This document shows positions 23,391-35,899 of a stretch of 64,000 nt of DNA, in pieces. Each line of letters opens with the position of its first letter. Positions within the stretch are counted from its first letter, which is position 1. Below the pieces are notes generated by a model, which was not told the DNA's origin, did not search any database, and worked only from the letters and a program-made list of their open reading frames with translations. This DNA comes from Ischnura elegans (taxonomy: Eukaryota > Arthropoda > Insecta > Odonata > Coenagrionidae), in NCBI RefSeq assembly GCF_921293095.1, contig NC_060246.1, forward strand, positions 92,749,030 to 92,813,029, read 5' to 3'. The translations under genes were made by a program, and so were the position numbers.

Positions 23391-26300
23391 TATTAAATTC
23401 AACATATGACAATTTAAACTTCCTTTCTGTGAGACCGCCTTGAAAGACCTCATGTGAACTTCTATAAATATTTCATATTCTCCAGAACACTTACTTCGGT
23501 GAGAGAGAGAGAGAGAGGAGTAGATTTACCTTTCACAATTATAGAACTTTTTGATGAATGGTACGGAGATTATTAAATCAATTTTATGACACTCATTGGC
23601 ATAATTTTTCCAGCGCTTATGACGATGGAAAAATAGAGCCTAAATTACGTTCCTCCAATAACATTTCGTTATAAAGTGGTTTTAAAATGAGGTAATTTTG
23701 TATAAAATGTCAAAAATATTTTGCAAGGTGAGATTACATGACTAATTAAAGACATTGTCATTATATTCAATAATATACATTAGTAGCGCCAAAGATAGGC
23801 TCAATACTTCTCACTATTTGTTATCATGAAGTGCATTTTAATCTTATTCATTGAGAAGCCATCAAATTTTAGCCTCACAACGCAAGTTTCAACAGTACCT
23901 TAGGGAAGAATTAGACTTTCTGAGGTTATTGCGATGAGATAACTCTTTCGCAAGGAATTCGCATCATGGGAACATTGAAGCGAATTACTCGAGTGTGTGA
24001 GTATGACAAAATTTTGATGAGCCTCCGCGCCAGTCAAATCAGATCTGCATAATTTGCCCAGTTTCAAAAGATCTTCTTTCAGTATGCATCGTAAATAATA
24101 TGACCGTAACAAACTGCCATCATTGCTTGAAGCGCCAAAGCAATTAACTTTACAATTAGCAAGAAAGACTTACTAAAATTTGTAAATAAAGATAAAATTA
24201 AACATTCAATTGCTATTACATTTATTTATACCGCTGTTAGAGGGAATATAATCTGCATCAATTCGATCTTCAGGAATATGATATAGTAATTGGAAAAGCC
24301 ACAGGTACAGGAACTCATCCAGATGGGCTTAGGTGGCTTCCCCGGCTGCAACTGATTGATTCATTTGCAGGCATGCTCGGATTAGAGGGAGGATAATTCA
24401 AGGTTTAAAATCCTTTAAATGTGACGACTACTTCAATGCATGCTAATTGCTGTTACTTAAAATCTTTTCATACGCACGCTAAACTCCTGCTCGGATTCTA
24501 GGCAAATTCACGATTTCATTAAGAAGCAGCGAATTTAAGTGAGAAGAGAGACGAATATGCACATCGAAAGAGAAAAAAAGGGCTAAAAATTAATGGAATG
24601 GAATTTCAACATCAGCAACAAGGACCTCCACCCGTTCACAGGTGTGGTTAGCCCTACCTCCACCACAAATTTTCCTTCCCAGGAAAATTTTTCTGACTAC
24701 ACGTGCCTACACAGGTTGAGTGAGCATTGGCCATAATTTGTGGGATCGCTGGAAGAACGGATGAATTTTTCTTCAGACCACTATCACCAGACCCAGTTTC
24801 CACTTGAGCAGAGCAGACTACTGAGTGGCCAATTGACTATGAATACCCTAGGGATTTAAAAAATATTTTGAACGCGAATTAAGCACACCAATTTATCAAG
24901 AAGCATTCACCGATATCATTTGTTAAATCAGAATTCAAGTGAAACTTAAAATTCTGATATTATTGATGCGAAATGAATTAGGAAAGGGGCATTATAAAAT
25001 ATACAGCCGTCACCGTTTTCCGTCGTCTCACTCATGTGTCAGCTGAGATGTAAAACTGATGCATTTGTAGAGCGCCCATAAGTTGACATTCAAATACAGT
25101 GGAGAATTTGCGTATTTTTCATAAACAAGAGTGAAAATATCGGTAAAAAGTATCTATCATTCAAAATAATTTGGTACAAATGAAATTGGGTAATTAATTA
25201 TGGAGAATTAGGATCCTCTTTTTTTGGCAGTAATTTTATTTGGAGACTACGAAGATACAATGTTGAGATGGAGAATTTCACTGTGGCAAGTTGGAAGAGA
25301 TAAGAGAAATTTTTCACTAGTAAAATTAAAAAAAAGGTAGATTATGACATAGCTTCCAACATTTTACACACGTCAAAACTTGAAGATGTAAAATGTAGAA
25401 TCTTTGGTGTTTTTTTTTTAATATTGCCTTATTTAAATTTTTTCAAGCACTTAAATTTTCAACAAAATTTCATGAACACTTACACGCTAATTATTTTATT
25501 AGGGATATAGTTTGAGAAAGAGCATGGAATTCCAGAACCGCTGCACATCTGAAAGGAAATAAAAAGGAAGCAGCTCAAACTGCTGCTCTTTTCCTCGACA
25601 AACGCTAAACTCCCACAGCAAGCGTGTTTATTTTACGAGTTCATTAGTCACTGAGGGAGTATGGCATTATAAATAGGATTAGAGCCGCATATCCCCGACT
25701 GCAGACGGTTTAATTGAACACAGAGTGAAAAATCATGTAACCTATAAAGAAAATGACCCCATTTTGCATCGGGATGATTTACAATGATGAAAATTCTAAT
25801 GGTAGGTACTGAGATATCTCTCACGGTAACGTGTTTCGCCATTAATATCAATAAAGCATCCAGAAATAACCCAGGATGAAATTAAATCGAAATTAGTAGA
25901 GTTGGCAAATTTACATACTACTCATAATGATGCATGATTGGAAATGAAATACTGAAAAACTTAGAAACTGGGGATTCTGTTAAAGACTCGATCCAGTCCT
26001 AGCTGCCACTATGCCGATTAAAAACAATAAAATATCCGTTCATTTGAATATTTTTGGGTGCATATTCCTATGGGAAGTATTTATCATTCCAGAAAATTAA
26101 ATACCAGCAATTTTCCACGCTACTAAAACCTGTACCGTTATAGAAATTCCATAAACTCAATGAATATGATTGTAGTTCTGAATAATTCTGAATATATTAA
26201 CTAAGTCGAAATCATTTTCTTACTGTATGAAGTAAGGTTATGGTGAAGGACTGCTCAAATCACTTTCCATATGAGAGAAGGATAAGGCAAAAATAGCTGA

Positions 26301-26598
26301 AAATAAACCGCGTCGTCGACGATAGAACGCTCTGACAGAAAGGCGTAATTCACAGGTGGAATGATGCATTTGTAGTGCACAACCAAGTAGGGATCGCGCT
26401 TACAACTGGAAAATCTCTACCACCATCGAAGGAACCTGGACCCTTGGAGCCAACACACCAGCTGAGGAACATAATCATACAACCAAAAACTTGAAGACAA
26501 CACACCAGCACCCAAGCAAACCCCGTTAAATACCATTTTAGTCCTTCGTATACGCTGAACCAATATGATTACCCATAATCCCTAAGGAGAACTACGGC
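23391..26598. other. no gene seen
   Basis: AT-rich sequence downstream of the myosuppressin gene. A (GA)n microsatellite of 17-18 bp sits at about 23501-23518. Open frames are below 71 codons and unrecognised. A GC-richer patch at about 24620-24790 may be old transposon DNA, but I could not place it in a family. Confidence 0.5.
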
Positions 26599-26741
26599 GG
26601 TTTCCCATCGGGTCAATGTTACCATGGCTTCCGACGTTTCGGAAACGGAGTTGGTCCCCATCCGAGTTGGTTCCCATAGTTGAACGGGGTTGAAACCACT
26701 TGAAGTTTTAAACACTGGTTTTCATGACCCGGTGGGAAACC
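26599..26741. mobile_element. small element with terminal inverted repeats (probable MITE)
   Basis: GGTTTCCCATCGGGTCA at 26599-26615 is matched in inverted orientation by TGACCCGGTGGGAAACC at 26724-26740. The short interior (TTCCGACGTTTCGGAAACGG and more) is not coding. No clear target duplication was found, so the superfamily is open. Confidence 0.45.
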
Positions 26742-27756
26742 CGAGTAACCTCCAAATATACTATACCTACGTCTGAAAAACAAAAAATAATACTTCAATA
26801 ATCCCTTATTTTTGCTGATCACGTGCTCACTGCTTAAACCTCAATTGACATTATAATTAAAGCGCAGAGAGAAATTTTGGCCTATGAAGCAATAAAAAAC
26901 TAATAAACCGTATTAACTGAGGGTAATCACTATTTCTAACAATGCACCATTAAACGAAGATAAAAATGACCTTAGAACCATAGAACGGGAATTTTTTGTA
27001 CTGTTCCTTAAATATTACCGTGAAATGTGGGAAAATTGACATTTAATTATTTATTGATCTCAACAAGAGGGTTCAATTCGATCCATTAAAATTCAGCGCA
27101 GCAATATTTTGATATTGGCATTCTTTAATCCAATTTTATAGCAGTAGATCACTCACTCTCTTAAAAGAGAACGACGAAAATACAACTCTTCAACTGTGAA
27201 ATGCTTTAACTTTCAAAATACCTTCTGAAGATTATGTTCCAAAGAAGTTATAAATAGCTCGTAGTAATACCTACATGATGAAATATTGGGAACGCGGGTA
27301 AAATTTAAAAAGATGAGACACTAAGCTCCTTCATAATTCATTAGATGATAAGATATGATCTTATAATGATATTTTAGGTCCAAATGATTAAACAGATTCT
27401 GTCAAAACAGAATTACTGATTGTTTTTATGCAATGGATTTGATTAGGTTCCTCAGCTCCTATGGCTTAAAAAACTTGTTGTTATCTCCGATCCTGCCTCT
27501 GAAAAGGTAAATCTTCACTCTCGATGCAAAGAAACCTTCCGCGGAGTGATCTGGGTGATATTTCAGGTTCTATACCGCGTCAATTATCCATGGAATGCGA
27601 ATTTAATTGGAAACGTTTCAGTCTCCTTCTTCATGCTCAACTTGTCCTCTTTTTTTATCACTCTTAACTGCGAGAGATTGAGTTGCGCGGAAAGGAAATG
27701 TTTTCCAAGTTGAGAAAAGGCTTAGGTGATTGTTGCTTTCCAGACAGTCAAGTCTA
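26742..27756. other. no gene seen
   Basis: AT-rich intergenic sequence with no recognised repeat or frame. Confidence 0.5.
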
Positions 27757-27893
27757 CCGGTATACAAGAATTGCCATGAGAAAAAATTCCCCTGGACCGG
27801 AAATCGAACCACGGACCTTTGGCTTTCCGGGCCAATGCGCAGACCACTACGCTATCCAGGTTCTTTAATTCCCATGGCAATTATACCGAGGCT
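27757..27893. mobile_element. fold-back element enclosing a tRNA-like sequence
   Basis: The left arm CGGTATACAAGAATTGCCAT (27759 onward) is matched in inverted orientation by ATGGCAATTATACCG near 27873-27889. Between the arms lies a minus-strand tRNA-like sequence (27791-27860). The left arm sequence ATACAAGAATTGCCATGAG also occurs in the hairpin at 28017-28152, so the two structures are related. Confidence 0.5.
27791..27860 (-). repeat. tRNA-like sequence (SINE head or tRNA pseudogene)
   Basis: On the minus strand a 7-bp acceptor-like stem (CCTGGAT with GTCCAGG) encloses an A box (TAGCGTAGTGG), a 5-bp anticodon stem TTGGC/GCCAA with loop CCGGAAA, and a B box (GGTTCGATTTC). The universal T33 is a C, and the T-stem pairs poorly, so it is not a working tRNA. 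The anticodon position would read GGA. Confidence 0.55.
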
Positions 27894-28016
27894 CAAGGTA
27901 CTAGGTGTTAGGCCCTCGCGGTCCATCAAGGATGGCAACGCGAGGGAGAAAGGACTTCCAAGAAGCCACAACCGGTTGAGAGCCCCAAACCTGCGCTAAA
28001 GCCGCGCAAAGCGGTA

Positions 28017-28152
28017 TGTGTAATACTTCTAACCCTGCAGCGTGAACGGTGGTGAAATATACAAGAATTGCCATGAGAAAAACTTTTTTTTCTCATGGCA
28101 ATTCTAGTATATTTCACCGCCGTTCACGCGGCAGGGTTAGAAATATTACACA
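28017..28152. repeat. 136-bp near-perfect inverted repeat (hairpin)
   Basis: Arms of about 64 bp, TGTGTAATACTTCTAACCCT at the left and its near-exact complement at the right, are separated by only a few bases around 28082-28088. The inner arm shares ATACAAGAATTGCCATGAG with the element at 27757. CAAGTCTACCGG occurs at both 27750 and 28152, so the whole 27.75-28.17 kb interval may be one composite insertion. Confidence 0.75.
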
Positions 28153-28596
28153 AGTCTACCGGTGTTTTGGAATGTCGTGAAGAATTTTTCAATGAAGCCC
28201 TCAGAGAATAGCCATCAAAGACCACCACTGAACAAAAATTCAGGTCAAAGAATACACAGCTTGTATTCTTTGACCTCGGGAGTCTCTTTCACAGCAAGGT
28301 TTTATGAGATGGCAAAATCGCCCACGCCAAATTCTACGCGGAAGTGCTCAAGAGACTCAAGCAAAGGATTAATCGCGTCCACCTTCCAATGACGCACAAT
28401 CGGAAACCCCGCTGTGACGATGCGCCAGCCCACACCGTCTTCTTTGTGATGCGCCTCGTGGCCGATTCAAAGGTCCCCTGCCGCCTCACAACCCATGCAT
28501 AGCTCCTCAAAACTTCTCGTTCGATTGATAGAAAACCCTCATGAAAAGACATTATAACCACCGAACAAAAATACGGGTCCAGGACATGCTAAATAT
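28153..28596. other. no gene seen
   Basis: Slightly GC-richer sequence with overlapping short frames on both strands and no recognised domain. Confidence 0.4.
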
Positions 28597-28890
28597 CAGT
28601 GACGCAGCGAGTTTTGGGGGATAAAACCCCCCCCTAGAGCTCAGAGAAATGTTTAAGTTTTATCCATTTTACTTAATTAGATTGATATTACTAATAGAAT
28701 AGTCTAAGGATTAATAAAATTTCCCTCAGAAAGCCGTAAAACTCACCATTTTGAACCATTTACATTATAATTCCGCAATTTACTAATCTCGCACCTACCG
28801 CTTATCCTGGTGGGTATACCAAACCCCCACACTCCCCGGTATTAGTTGCATCTTTGCCTCCCCCAGCGTTAATTCCTGGTTGCGCCCCTG
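28597..28890 (+). mobile_element. hAT-like MITE, copy 1 (294 bp)
   Basis: Starts CAGTGACGCAGCGAG and ends GGTTGCGCCCCTG, which read from both ends give CAGTGRCGCAGC and CAGGGGCGCAAC. It is flanked by CTAAATAT and CTCCATAT, an 8-bp target duplication with two differences. Two other copies lie at 44417-44711 and 51754-52038. All share an interior with AAGCCGTAAAACTCACCATT. No coding. Confidence 0.65.
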
Positions 28891-29234
28891 CTCCATATGT
28901 CCTTTGAATCCTGGAGGCTGGTCCACGATGAGGTTTTATGAGATGGCATAATCGAAAATCATGTTTCAGGTTGGTCGAGACAGGAGCACTATTTGCACAC
29001 GGGTTCTAAAGTTGGAGAAAGGAGCTTATCAAACAGTCAGACAAAATATATCCACCCTCGTAACTTTACTTCACATATGGAAAAGTTAACTCATTATTGT
29101 TACAGGAGAATTGGAGATAGCTGTGTGATATTTTTAAAAACTCACTCGGCGTTTCAACCCTCAGGTTAGTCGAGATAGGTGGGGATAGAGCTAAGCTCAC
29201 ACTTAGCTCGAGGACTATCACAAATTCAGGGAAG
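28891..29234. other. no gene seen
   Basis: No recognisable coding or repeat. The segment before 29235 shares GTTAGTCGAGATAGG-type words with its own upstream part (TTGGTCGAGACAGG at about 28973), a possible small duplication. Confidence 0.35.
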
Positions 29235-29480
29235 GGGAACCGATGGTCTAATGGTAAGAGCGCTGAGCTATTGACCCAAGGATCCCAAGTTCAAATCTTG
29301 TCTGAAGCCATCGAACAACCCCAAATAAACATCGTCGGAGTGCGAGGTGGCCCAGGGTTAGGAATCCCTAACCTGAATGTGTGCCATCACTTGCCTGGGG
29401 TGATTTCTACGCTCACATTTCCAAATCTACCGTCGCGACGCGTCGCGTCGATCGGATTGAATCACTGAGTGAATGAATGG
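29235..29480 (+). repeat. tRNA-derived SINE
   Basis: The tRNA-like head has A box TGGTCTAATGGTAAGAGCG and B box AAGTTCAAATCTT. A body follows, then a 3' end GGATTGAATCACTGAGTGAA and a GAATG-type tail. Its 3' part (GCGAGGTGGCCCAGGG ... GGATTGAATCACTGAGTG) recurs on the minus strand at 62219-62360. Confidence 0.7.
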
Positions 29481-32400
29481 TATGGCGGGGACTGGAATGA
29501 GAACGTAAATCCAGAATCCAGTTTCGATTAATCGACTCTCGATTTTGGTTTTAAAAATCAAATTTCTAAAAATTGAATTATTAAAAAATTAATCAAAAAT
29601 CGGCATTTTGAAATAGTAAAGCAATTGTCCGGTTAAATACGGATGTTCTGTTGTAAGAAAATGCAAAATACAGTTTATTGGAAGCACTGAGGAAAAGAAC
29701 TGAACACAGTGAAATGTATTAAAACAATATATTATTTCAAAGTTGTTTACCCGCAGTAGTAACCTATTCATGTAACGCAATAGCCGCGGGGGGGGGGGGG
29801 AGGGGGGAGGAAAGACGCATGAATGATATGCAGCTAAACATACATTAATAAATATAGAAACGGTGATGTACTTGGTGCTTTTGACAAAATAAACATTTTA
29901 CAAACGAAAAATTAATTTTAAGGCATGAAATAGCAATATATAACGGAGGATGTGCGAATTCGAGTCTTCTGTTCTGTTGGTAGCCATGGTAGCCATTGTT
30001 TTTTTATGACTCATTCGTTTTCTGTATTTTGGCAACATCACATCCATTTTAATACGCAGTGCTCATTGCATATTTTACACTCAACGACTTTTCACAAAAA
30101 TTACATACATTTTTTACTCATTTACTTCATGGAATGTAAATACTGCAACCCATCAGCAGGAGGGCTTGTTTTTCGCCGCTCACAAAAATTCCTTATAAAT
30201 AATTAGCGCTTCCGTAATAACAGATAATTGCATATTTCTCACAACATATCTCCATTCGTAGCATGCAATATCAAGCCAATTGCTTACTGATAGCAGACAA
30301 ATACTACCTAGGACATAAACAATCAAGTTTTACCCTAGTTAACTTTGAGAATAACGATAGTAAGTAGTGATTTCGCCAATATTTACTAAATTACGCGATA
30401 AAGGCACATATAATTTCGATGATATTATAACGTGGATTCGATTAATTAAAGTTACATGTGATCGGGAACGAGACGAATTGAAATTTCATAAATTTCATTT
30501 TTCATTCCAGAGATATCCCTCAATAGGCCTACATCAGTGATTGGTATCATTTTAACTTCTGATGACTCGATGAAAAAATTACTTAGCATTGACTGATTAT
30601 AGCGATGATTGGAACTTCTCATGAAGATCCCTCTCACCTTCTCCAGAAATGATGATTTATCACATGGGTTTACTATCTCAGGAGGGTAAAGTTTGGAATG
30701 ACTTAAAATTTAACTAGGGACGACGGCCCCGTTATTGCGGATAATTTTCCCCGTGTCAAGGAGGGTTCCACGAATATCGGATGTAATAACGTCACTCCTC
30801 AAAAACTTACCTCGAACACGCCACGATGAAGAGTGCTCCTCCTACGAGCCTCCCACGCTCTTGCGGGCTACGTAAATACACAAAACTCTTTCGCGTGATT
30901 TGCGTCGCAAACACTAGGTTTGACGCGAGTAAATTTACGCCTTTCAAACGAGTCACCCTCACTTCAAAAGAAAAAATTTCACACTACGTTTGAAAAAAAA
31001 TCTGCCGTCCATACATATAATTAGGTGTAATATGATACGGCAAAGATCAACTGTCAAACCAATACCATTAGAGTGTTTGTTAGCAGTTCTCAATTCTTTC
31101 TAACCGCGCACCTACCCTTCTTTACCACCATTTTCAAAAATTTATACCAGTGGCTACATCTTGCACTCCATCAAATGCAATAGATTACACTTACAAATAC
31201 ACTAAACAGCAGAACTTAATCGGCTTTTGCAACTCTTAAAACGCAATAAAAAATATAAGGTCGACATTAATTTAACCAGTCGCAACCATTAACTGTAACT
31301 TCACAGTTTTATTCAATTAAATGACGTCTGATGGTCCATTAAAGCCTTATGAAACAATTAAAGAATAATTTGGAGTGTGATTTGAGATTTTTTGAGAGCC
31401 ACTTCATTGAGCGACAGTTTCCAAAAGCTGAAGGTCTGGTGCTTCAGATTCCGATACAAATTCATTCTAAATGCTGTTTTATACGGGGCAGGTATTTGAA
31501 AAATTCAGAGTTTAATTTTTTCTCTATCCCACATAAAATTGCGCGAATGCATGAACGAAATCAGAGCGGGGCTCTTTTACATTCTCACCTACATACATAC
31601 GAGGTAGCAATTAACCCCTTTACACGATTCAATTTGAAATGCGTTCTCGCGCGAACGACAGATTGTGCAAGTATCACAAATTTCGGCATTAATGAATTTA
31701 ACTACAAGTACCATGCACCCAAGATAGGCTAGATACTCATACTTCAGGAGGGGCTCAAACATGGGACCTAAAGGATTCCAGATAACTGCCTAAAAGAGCT
31801 CGCACTGTGACTTTCTATGAGCGGATGGACTTATGTGCGGCTGATCATTACTGCTGACAACAAGTCTTTCAATCGCTGTCTTCATTGCCAAGACGGGCAG
31901 ACTAGTTATCCACCGCGAATGAAAAGAGCCACGATTCAACTCATGGGTGATCAAAAATCTTCCCACAACGCATCACTGCACGTATTCATCGAATGTGCCC
32001 ACACAAGACTGCGAGGAAAAGTCGATATCCTTCGCACCAACCCGATACATTCACACCTGCAGTCTCGGATGAGGCACGCTTTCTCCTTGGAAGCGAAAGA
32101 TGAATCTTTATTGGGTGGGGGAAATTGGGGTGCTGAGACCACAGGGGGGCCTACCACGAAGCAGGTGGAAGGGGGGGCCTGCCTTTCCTCATGCATTAAG
32201 GTGGCTGACGAGTATTATTTGTGACAGTACAGATAATGTTAGACACCGCACACGGATTTTTTTATGGTGGAATTATGGGGGGAATGTGAAAATAATTACA
32301 TTTCCCATCTATTTTTATTGATATTCAATACTTTTTTTAATGTAGTGTTCTGGATAGAGATACGTGAAAATAGCACTTTCAATTAAATTATATATAATTT

Positions 32401-32582
32401 TGTAGCATCCTATTATTTCTTTATTTTCATGATGTATCACTAGTAGTAGACGACAAAGTGGGATGAAACTTATTTATTTGAAAGGATACGGAATAGTTTA
32501 AATGATTATGGGGAATAACAATAATAGATTAAGGAATAAGGTATAAAGTAAATCATCAAAAATGATATTAGTATCTTGAATA
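29481..32582. other. no gene seen; two unexplained open stretches
   Basis: AT-rich, with a G-homopolymer tract at about 29789-29807. Plus-strand frames at 31349-31732 (127 codons) and 31817-32224 (135 codons) are longer than chance would favour in this composition. They match no family I know, overlap frames on the other strand, and have no obvious splice or promoter context. Confidence 0.4.
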
Positions 32583-32876
32583 TCATTGACACCAGTTGAA
32601 CATCAACATTGAACAAGTTTCAGCACTTTCTTCCTTCAACCGGCTGCGTCTGTCAGTCACAACTAGATTGTACTGGCTGAAAAATCTCTCTGCATCCACG
32701 ATGCTAACTGGTGTTCCGATTTTGTGGAGAAAAGAATTACCAAATACAGTTTTTTCTTGGCAGATGGCAATAAATATTTGCTCAACATCGCAGAATCTAT
32801 TAGGGTTCTCTCTTAATCTCTCTAGTAGCTGCCGATAAAAATACGTGTAGCTATTTATGAAGCAGTAAGGCCCAAC
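32583..32876 (-). pseudogene. hAT transposase C-terminal relic
   Basis: The minus-strand frame contains TPVSIVDAERFFSQYN followed by VVTDRRSRLKEESAE, the pattern of the hAT C-terminal dimerisation domain (P-V/S-x-A-x-x-E-R-x-F-S ... R-x-R-L). Only about 98 residues remain; the DDE catalytic core and zinc-finger N-terminus are missing. The frame runs on upstream into non-homologous sequence that includes a terminal-repeat-like AATGGCGTAGCGAGG at 32883, so the fragment is truncated. It is transposon debris and not a host gene. It could come from the family that mobilised the hAT-like MITEs in this window, but that link is not shown. Confidence 0.75.
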
Positions 32877-33127
32877 ATCCAATGGCGTAGCGAGGGGCGG
32901 GCTCGGCACTAAATTTACAAATTTTGCCATCGAAAAGGCAAATTTGCGAGTTAAATATCATAAAAGTCTAGTCATCGCGCCTATGTCGCTTTTATTCACG
33001 TTTATCGCATCAATATCGCATATGTGATTTTCACGTATCACTATTTATGGTTGATGATATAATTTAGAATATGGTCCAATTCTTTACGCATATATTTTCT
33101 TATAGTCAAAAGATGGAGATTAGTACT

Positions 33128-33276
33128 GATAATTGTTTGTGGGACACACAATGCTGTTGTGGCAAAGGGATACATATAAATCACTGAATCTATACGTGTA
33201 TGCTTATAAATGATTCACTTGTATCACTATGCCACGACAATATTGTGCGCCCCACAAACCATTATCTGTATTTATC
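33128..33276. mobile_element. fold-back MITE, copy 1
   Basis: The left arm GATAATTGTTTGTGGGACAC and the right arm, ending CCCACAAACCATTATCTG, are inverted repeats around an AATCACTG...CAGTGATT-type centre. A related copy sits at 63534-63676. The flank after the right arm (AAAATAAAAAAAACTGCACT ... CCTCAATT) is shared by both, so the element may extend to about 33330. Confidence 0.6.
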
Positions 33277-33359
33277 TTCAAAAATAAAAAAAAACTGCAC
33301 TTCCCTTGGCTACTAATGTCCTCAATTATGATTTCACAACTTCTGTTTTAATATCGCGA

Positions 33360-33860
33360 AAAGTACTTGTTTTGGATGGCGCAGTCGCGAATCTACCCCC
33401 TTATGAGCAACCTATCACCTTCAACTCATGTTCATCTCGCGCGTGATTACGGAAACTCGAGGCGAACGCGTGGCCGAGTTTAAAGTTTTCCCTTCCACTG
33501 CTCACGCCCGTGTCATGATGAGGTGAGGGCCATTCTCCCACCTGCTCTCCAGCCCTTAACCTCTACGTCATCGGCCTCGAGAGTGGCGGGAGGCCACGAA
33601 AGGCTCTCTCTCTCTCTCTCTGTGCAGCATGCGAGGAGGCTAAAGGACGGATTTCGGGGCCTTTAAGCGGCGTGTCAACAGATCCTCTCCGAGAGTGGAA
33701 GGAGAGAGAGAGAGAGAGAGAGAGGTGCGGAACAACGGAAAGCTGCTAATTTGTGACGGAAGACAGGGAAAGCCATTATCGAAATAGAACACTGCGACGG
33801 TATGGCGCGAGAAGAATGCCTAATTCGCACGACAGACACACGACACGGGTCGATCCAAAG
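33360..33860. promoter_or_regulatory. GC-richer island with (TC)n and (GA)n tracts, possible regulatory DNA
   Basis: CpG-containing sequence rises above the AT-rich background here. It holds (TC)n at about 33604-33621 and (GA)n at about 33702-33723. The TC tract runs directly into TGTGCAG|CATGCG, which resembles a strong splice acceptor, and GATGAG|GTGAGG at about 33521 resembles a donor. No open frame follows the acceptor. It resembles the myosuppressin promoter region in base composition. No product can be named. Confidence 0.3.
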
Positions 33861-35202
33861 GTTAACATTTAAGAGCTCTCAAAATCGTATGGGGAGAATT
33901 TTCTGAGTGTGTGATAAATACTCAAACTAAGAGGTGTGGCACCTTATAGAGACTAGCATTAACGATATTATGGTATTCATGGAAGTCGGAAGGGAAGAAA
34001 TGTATAGAATTGACAAGCATGTTCCTAAATGTCAATTTTTTTTAAAACACCCCCAAAAAATGAAGAATTCGCTAAATTACTGAATTACATGGTCTTAATT
34101 CCACCAAGCCACTTTGCCGATCAATAAGTAAAAAGCATTCAAGTAATTTCAGCTAAGAAGTTGTAATGCTGAGTTACACGCTTAGTTAAATAATGGCGAA
34201 GGATAAACTGTGCGATGCTTACTAATTTCGGAATAGATTGTGCAATATTTTAATCGGAAAGTTTCAATTTTTAGAACTATTGAGATATGTATTTTCAAAT
34301 CATCACAATGAAACTGAATGACCGAAAGAATCATCAATTTTTTAACCTCGGTAATTTTAAGTCGTATAGCTTACAATAAATGATGGATTGGAAACTGGAA
34401 ACAATAAATTAGGCGCAAGTGCATTGTTACCGATAACAAAAAATCTTTATTACGAGTAATTATTACAATGAAAATATTTTCAAGAGTGCATACCACATGA
34501 TAGAGAACATGATGAGGAAATTATTTAAACATATTTCGCTAACGAACTGTTTAAGCGTTGAAATTTACAAGGCAATCAATGTAAATTTTACCGCTGCGAC
34601 ACGCGGTTCATGCGATAGGTTTAATACAACTACATGAAACCCAACTCGGGTAGAACATTTGTAAATAATAAAAGTAACGAATCGCCGTTCACATATACTA
34701 ATTGAGAAAATGATGGCAAGATGAGTCGCAAATTAAAATGACCACCGGTTCAAAATTGAAAGGGGTCGTTTGAGTGACAGGCTACACTAAAAGCGGGAAG
34801 CCAGCGGCGACTAAGTGATGCTTGACGAGGGACTTACAAGTTTTTTCAAATGTGCGACATCCCGCACATATTCTTCAGAAAATATTATTTCACGCGTGAA
34901 AGCGACGTCAATTGAGAGCTCACAAGGGAAGAATTCCAACCAATTGAGTGAACGAATGAAAATAAAAACCGAAAAAATAAACGGAGTGCCCATTAAGTGG
35001 GAACTATCGTAGGCAATCAAATTCTAATAATTTGAATATACATAGGCATATTAATAATTTAAACATTTAATGCCTTAAGGATCATTCCTAGGTGAGGGAC
35101 TTGTAAACCATACTGATAGTGACAATGGTAAGTATCTACAAGAACATAAATCCAATTCCATTTTAATAAACAATGGAAACAAGCACGTATCGATGAATCC
35201 TA
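33861..35202. other. no gene seen
   Basis: AT-rich intergenic sequence without recognised repeats up to the start of the large mosaic at 35203. Confidence 0.5.
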
Positions 35203-35899
35203 TCTATATACAGCCCTTGTGGTGACTGACTGACTGATGGATACAAATTCCCGACCACTTCCAGAAGTGCTGGAGAGCTGAAATTTGGCACGCGTGCGGG
35301 GAACCCGAAATGATCCGGAGGAAAAATCCGAAAACCGGAAGTTTCCGCCACGTGTCGTCGCCAGGACGACAAAATGGCCGAAATCGGGCTTTTTCCGGGG
35401 ACCGTCTTTCGGTTTTTATTTTACTGCGCGCGAACCGTTCGTGCCACATGGATGTTTAATGCATTTTTCAAAAGCTGATAAACGTGGGCACGTAATTACG
35501 TAATGTTGTTAATTTCTTTTCAAGAATATTGCAGCCAAAATGGCGTCCAAAAATTCGTTTTTCTATTAAAATTTCATAACTTCCGCTCCCTTCGACTTAA
35601 TTTAAGGTATAGGATAACGAAAATGATTATTATATATGCTCATAACATAGTCTACGAAATGTAGGTAACGTTTTTCTTTCATCGTCCTTGGTTACTGAGA
35701 ATTAAATTAAAATATTCCGAAAATCACCGAAAATTACGGTTTTCAAAAGATTAACACAAGGTTTTGTCAATTTTAACTCAACCGATTTCTTTCAAACTTT
35801 GTAGTTACATACAGCTTTGCATTGTCTTTCAGAAAACATAAACATTTCAATAATTATTTAATGGATTTAACCGCGAAAAAATAAAAATGGCGGGCACTG

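Noticed and set aside
27791..27860. Functional tRNA gene
   Set aside because: T33 is missing, the T-stem mispairs, and it lies between inverted arms of a repeat. It is better explained as SINE or tRNA pseudogene.
31817..32224. 135-codon plus-strand frame
   Set aside because: No family recognised, and glycine-rich low-complexity near the end. It overlaps an 81-codon opposite frame. Not enough support for a gene.
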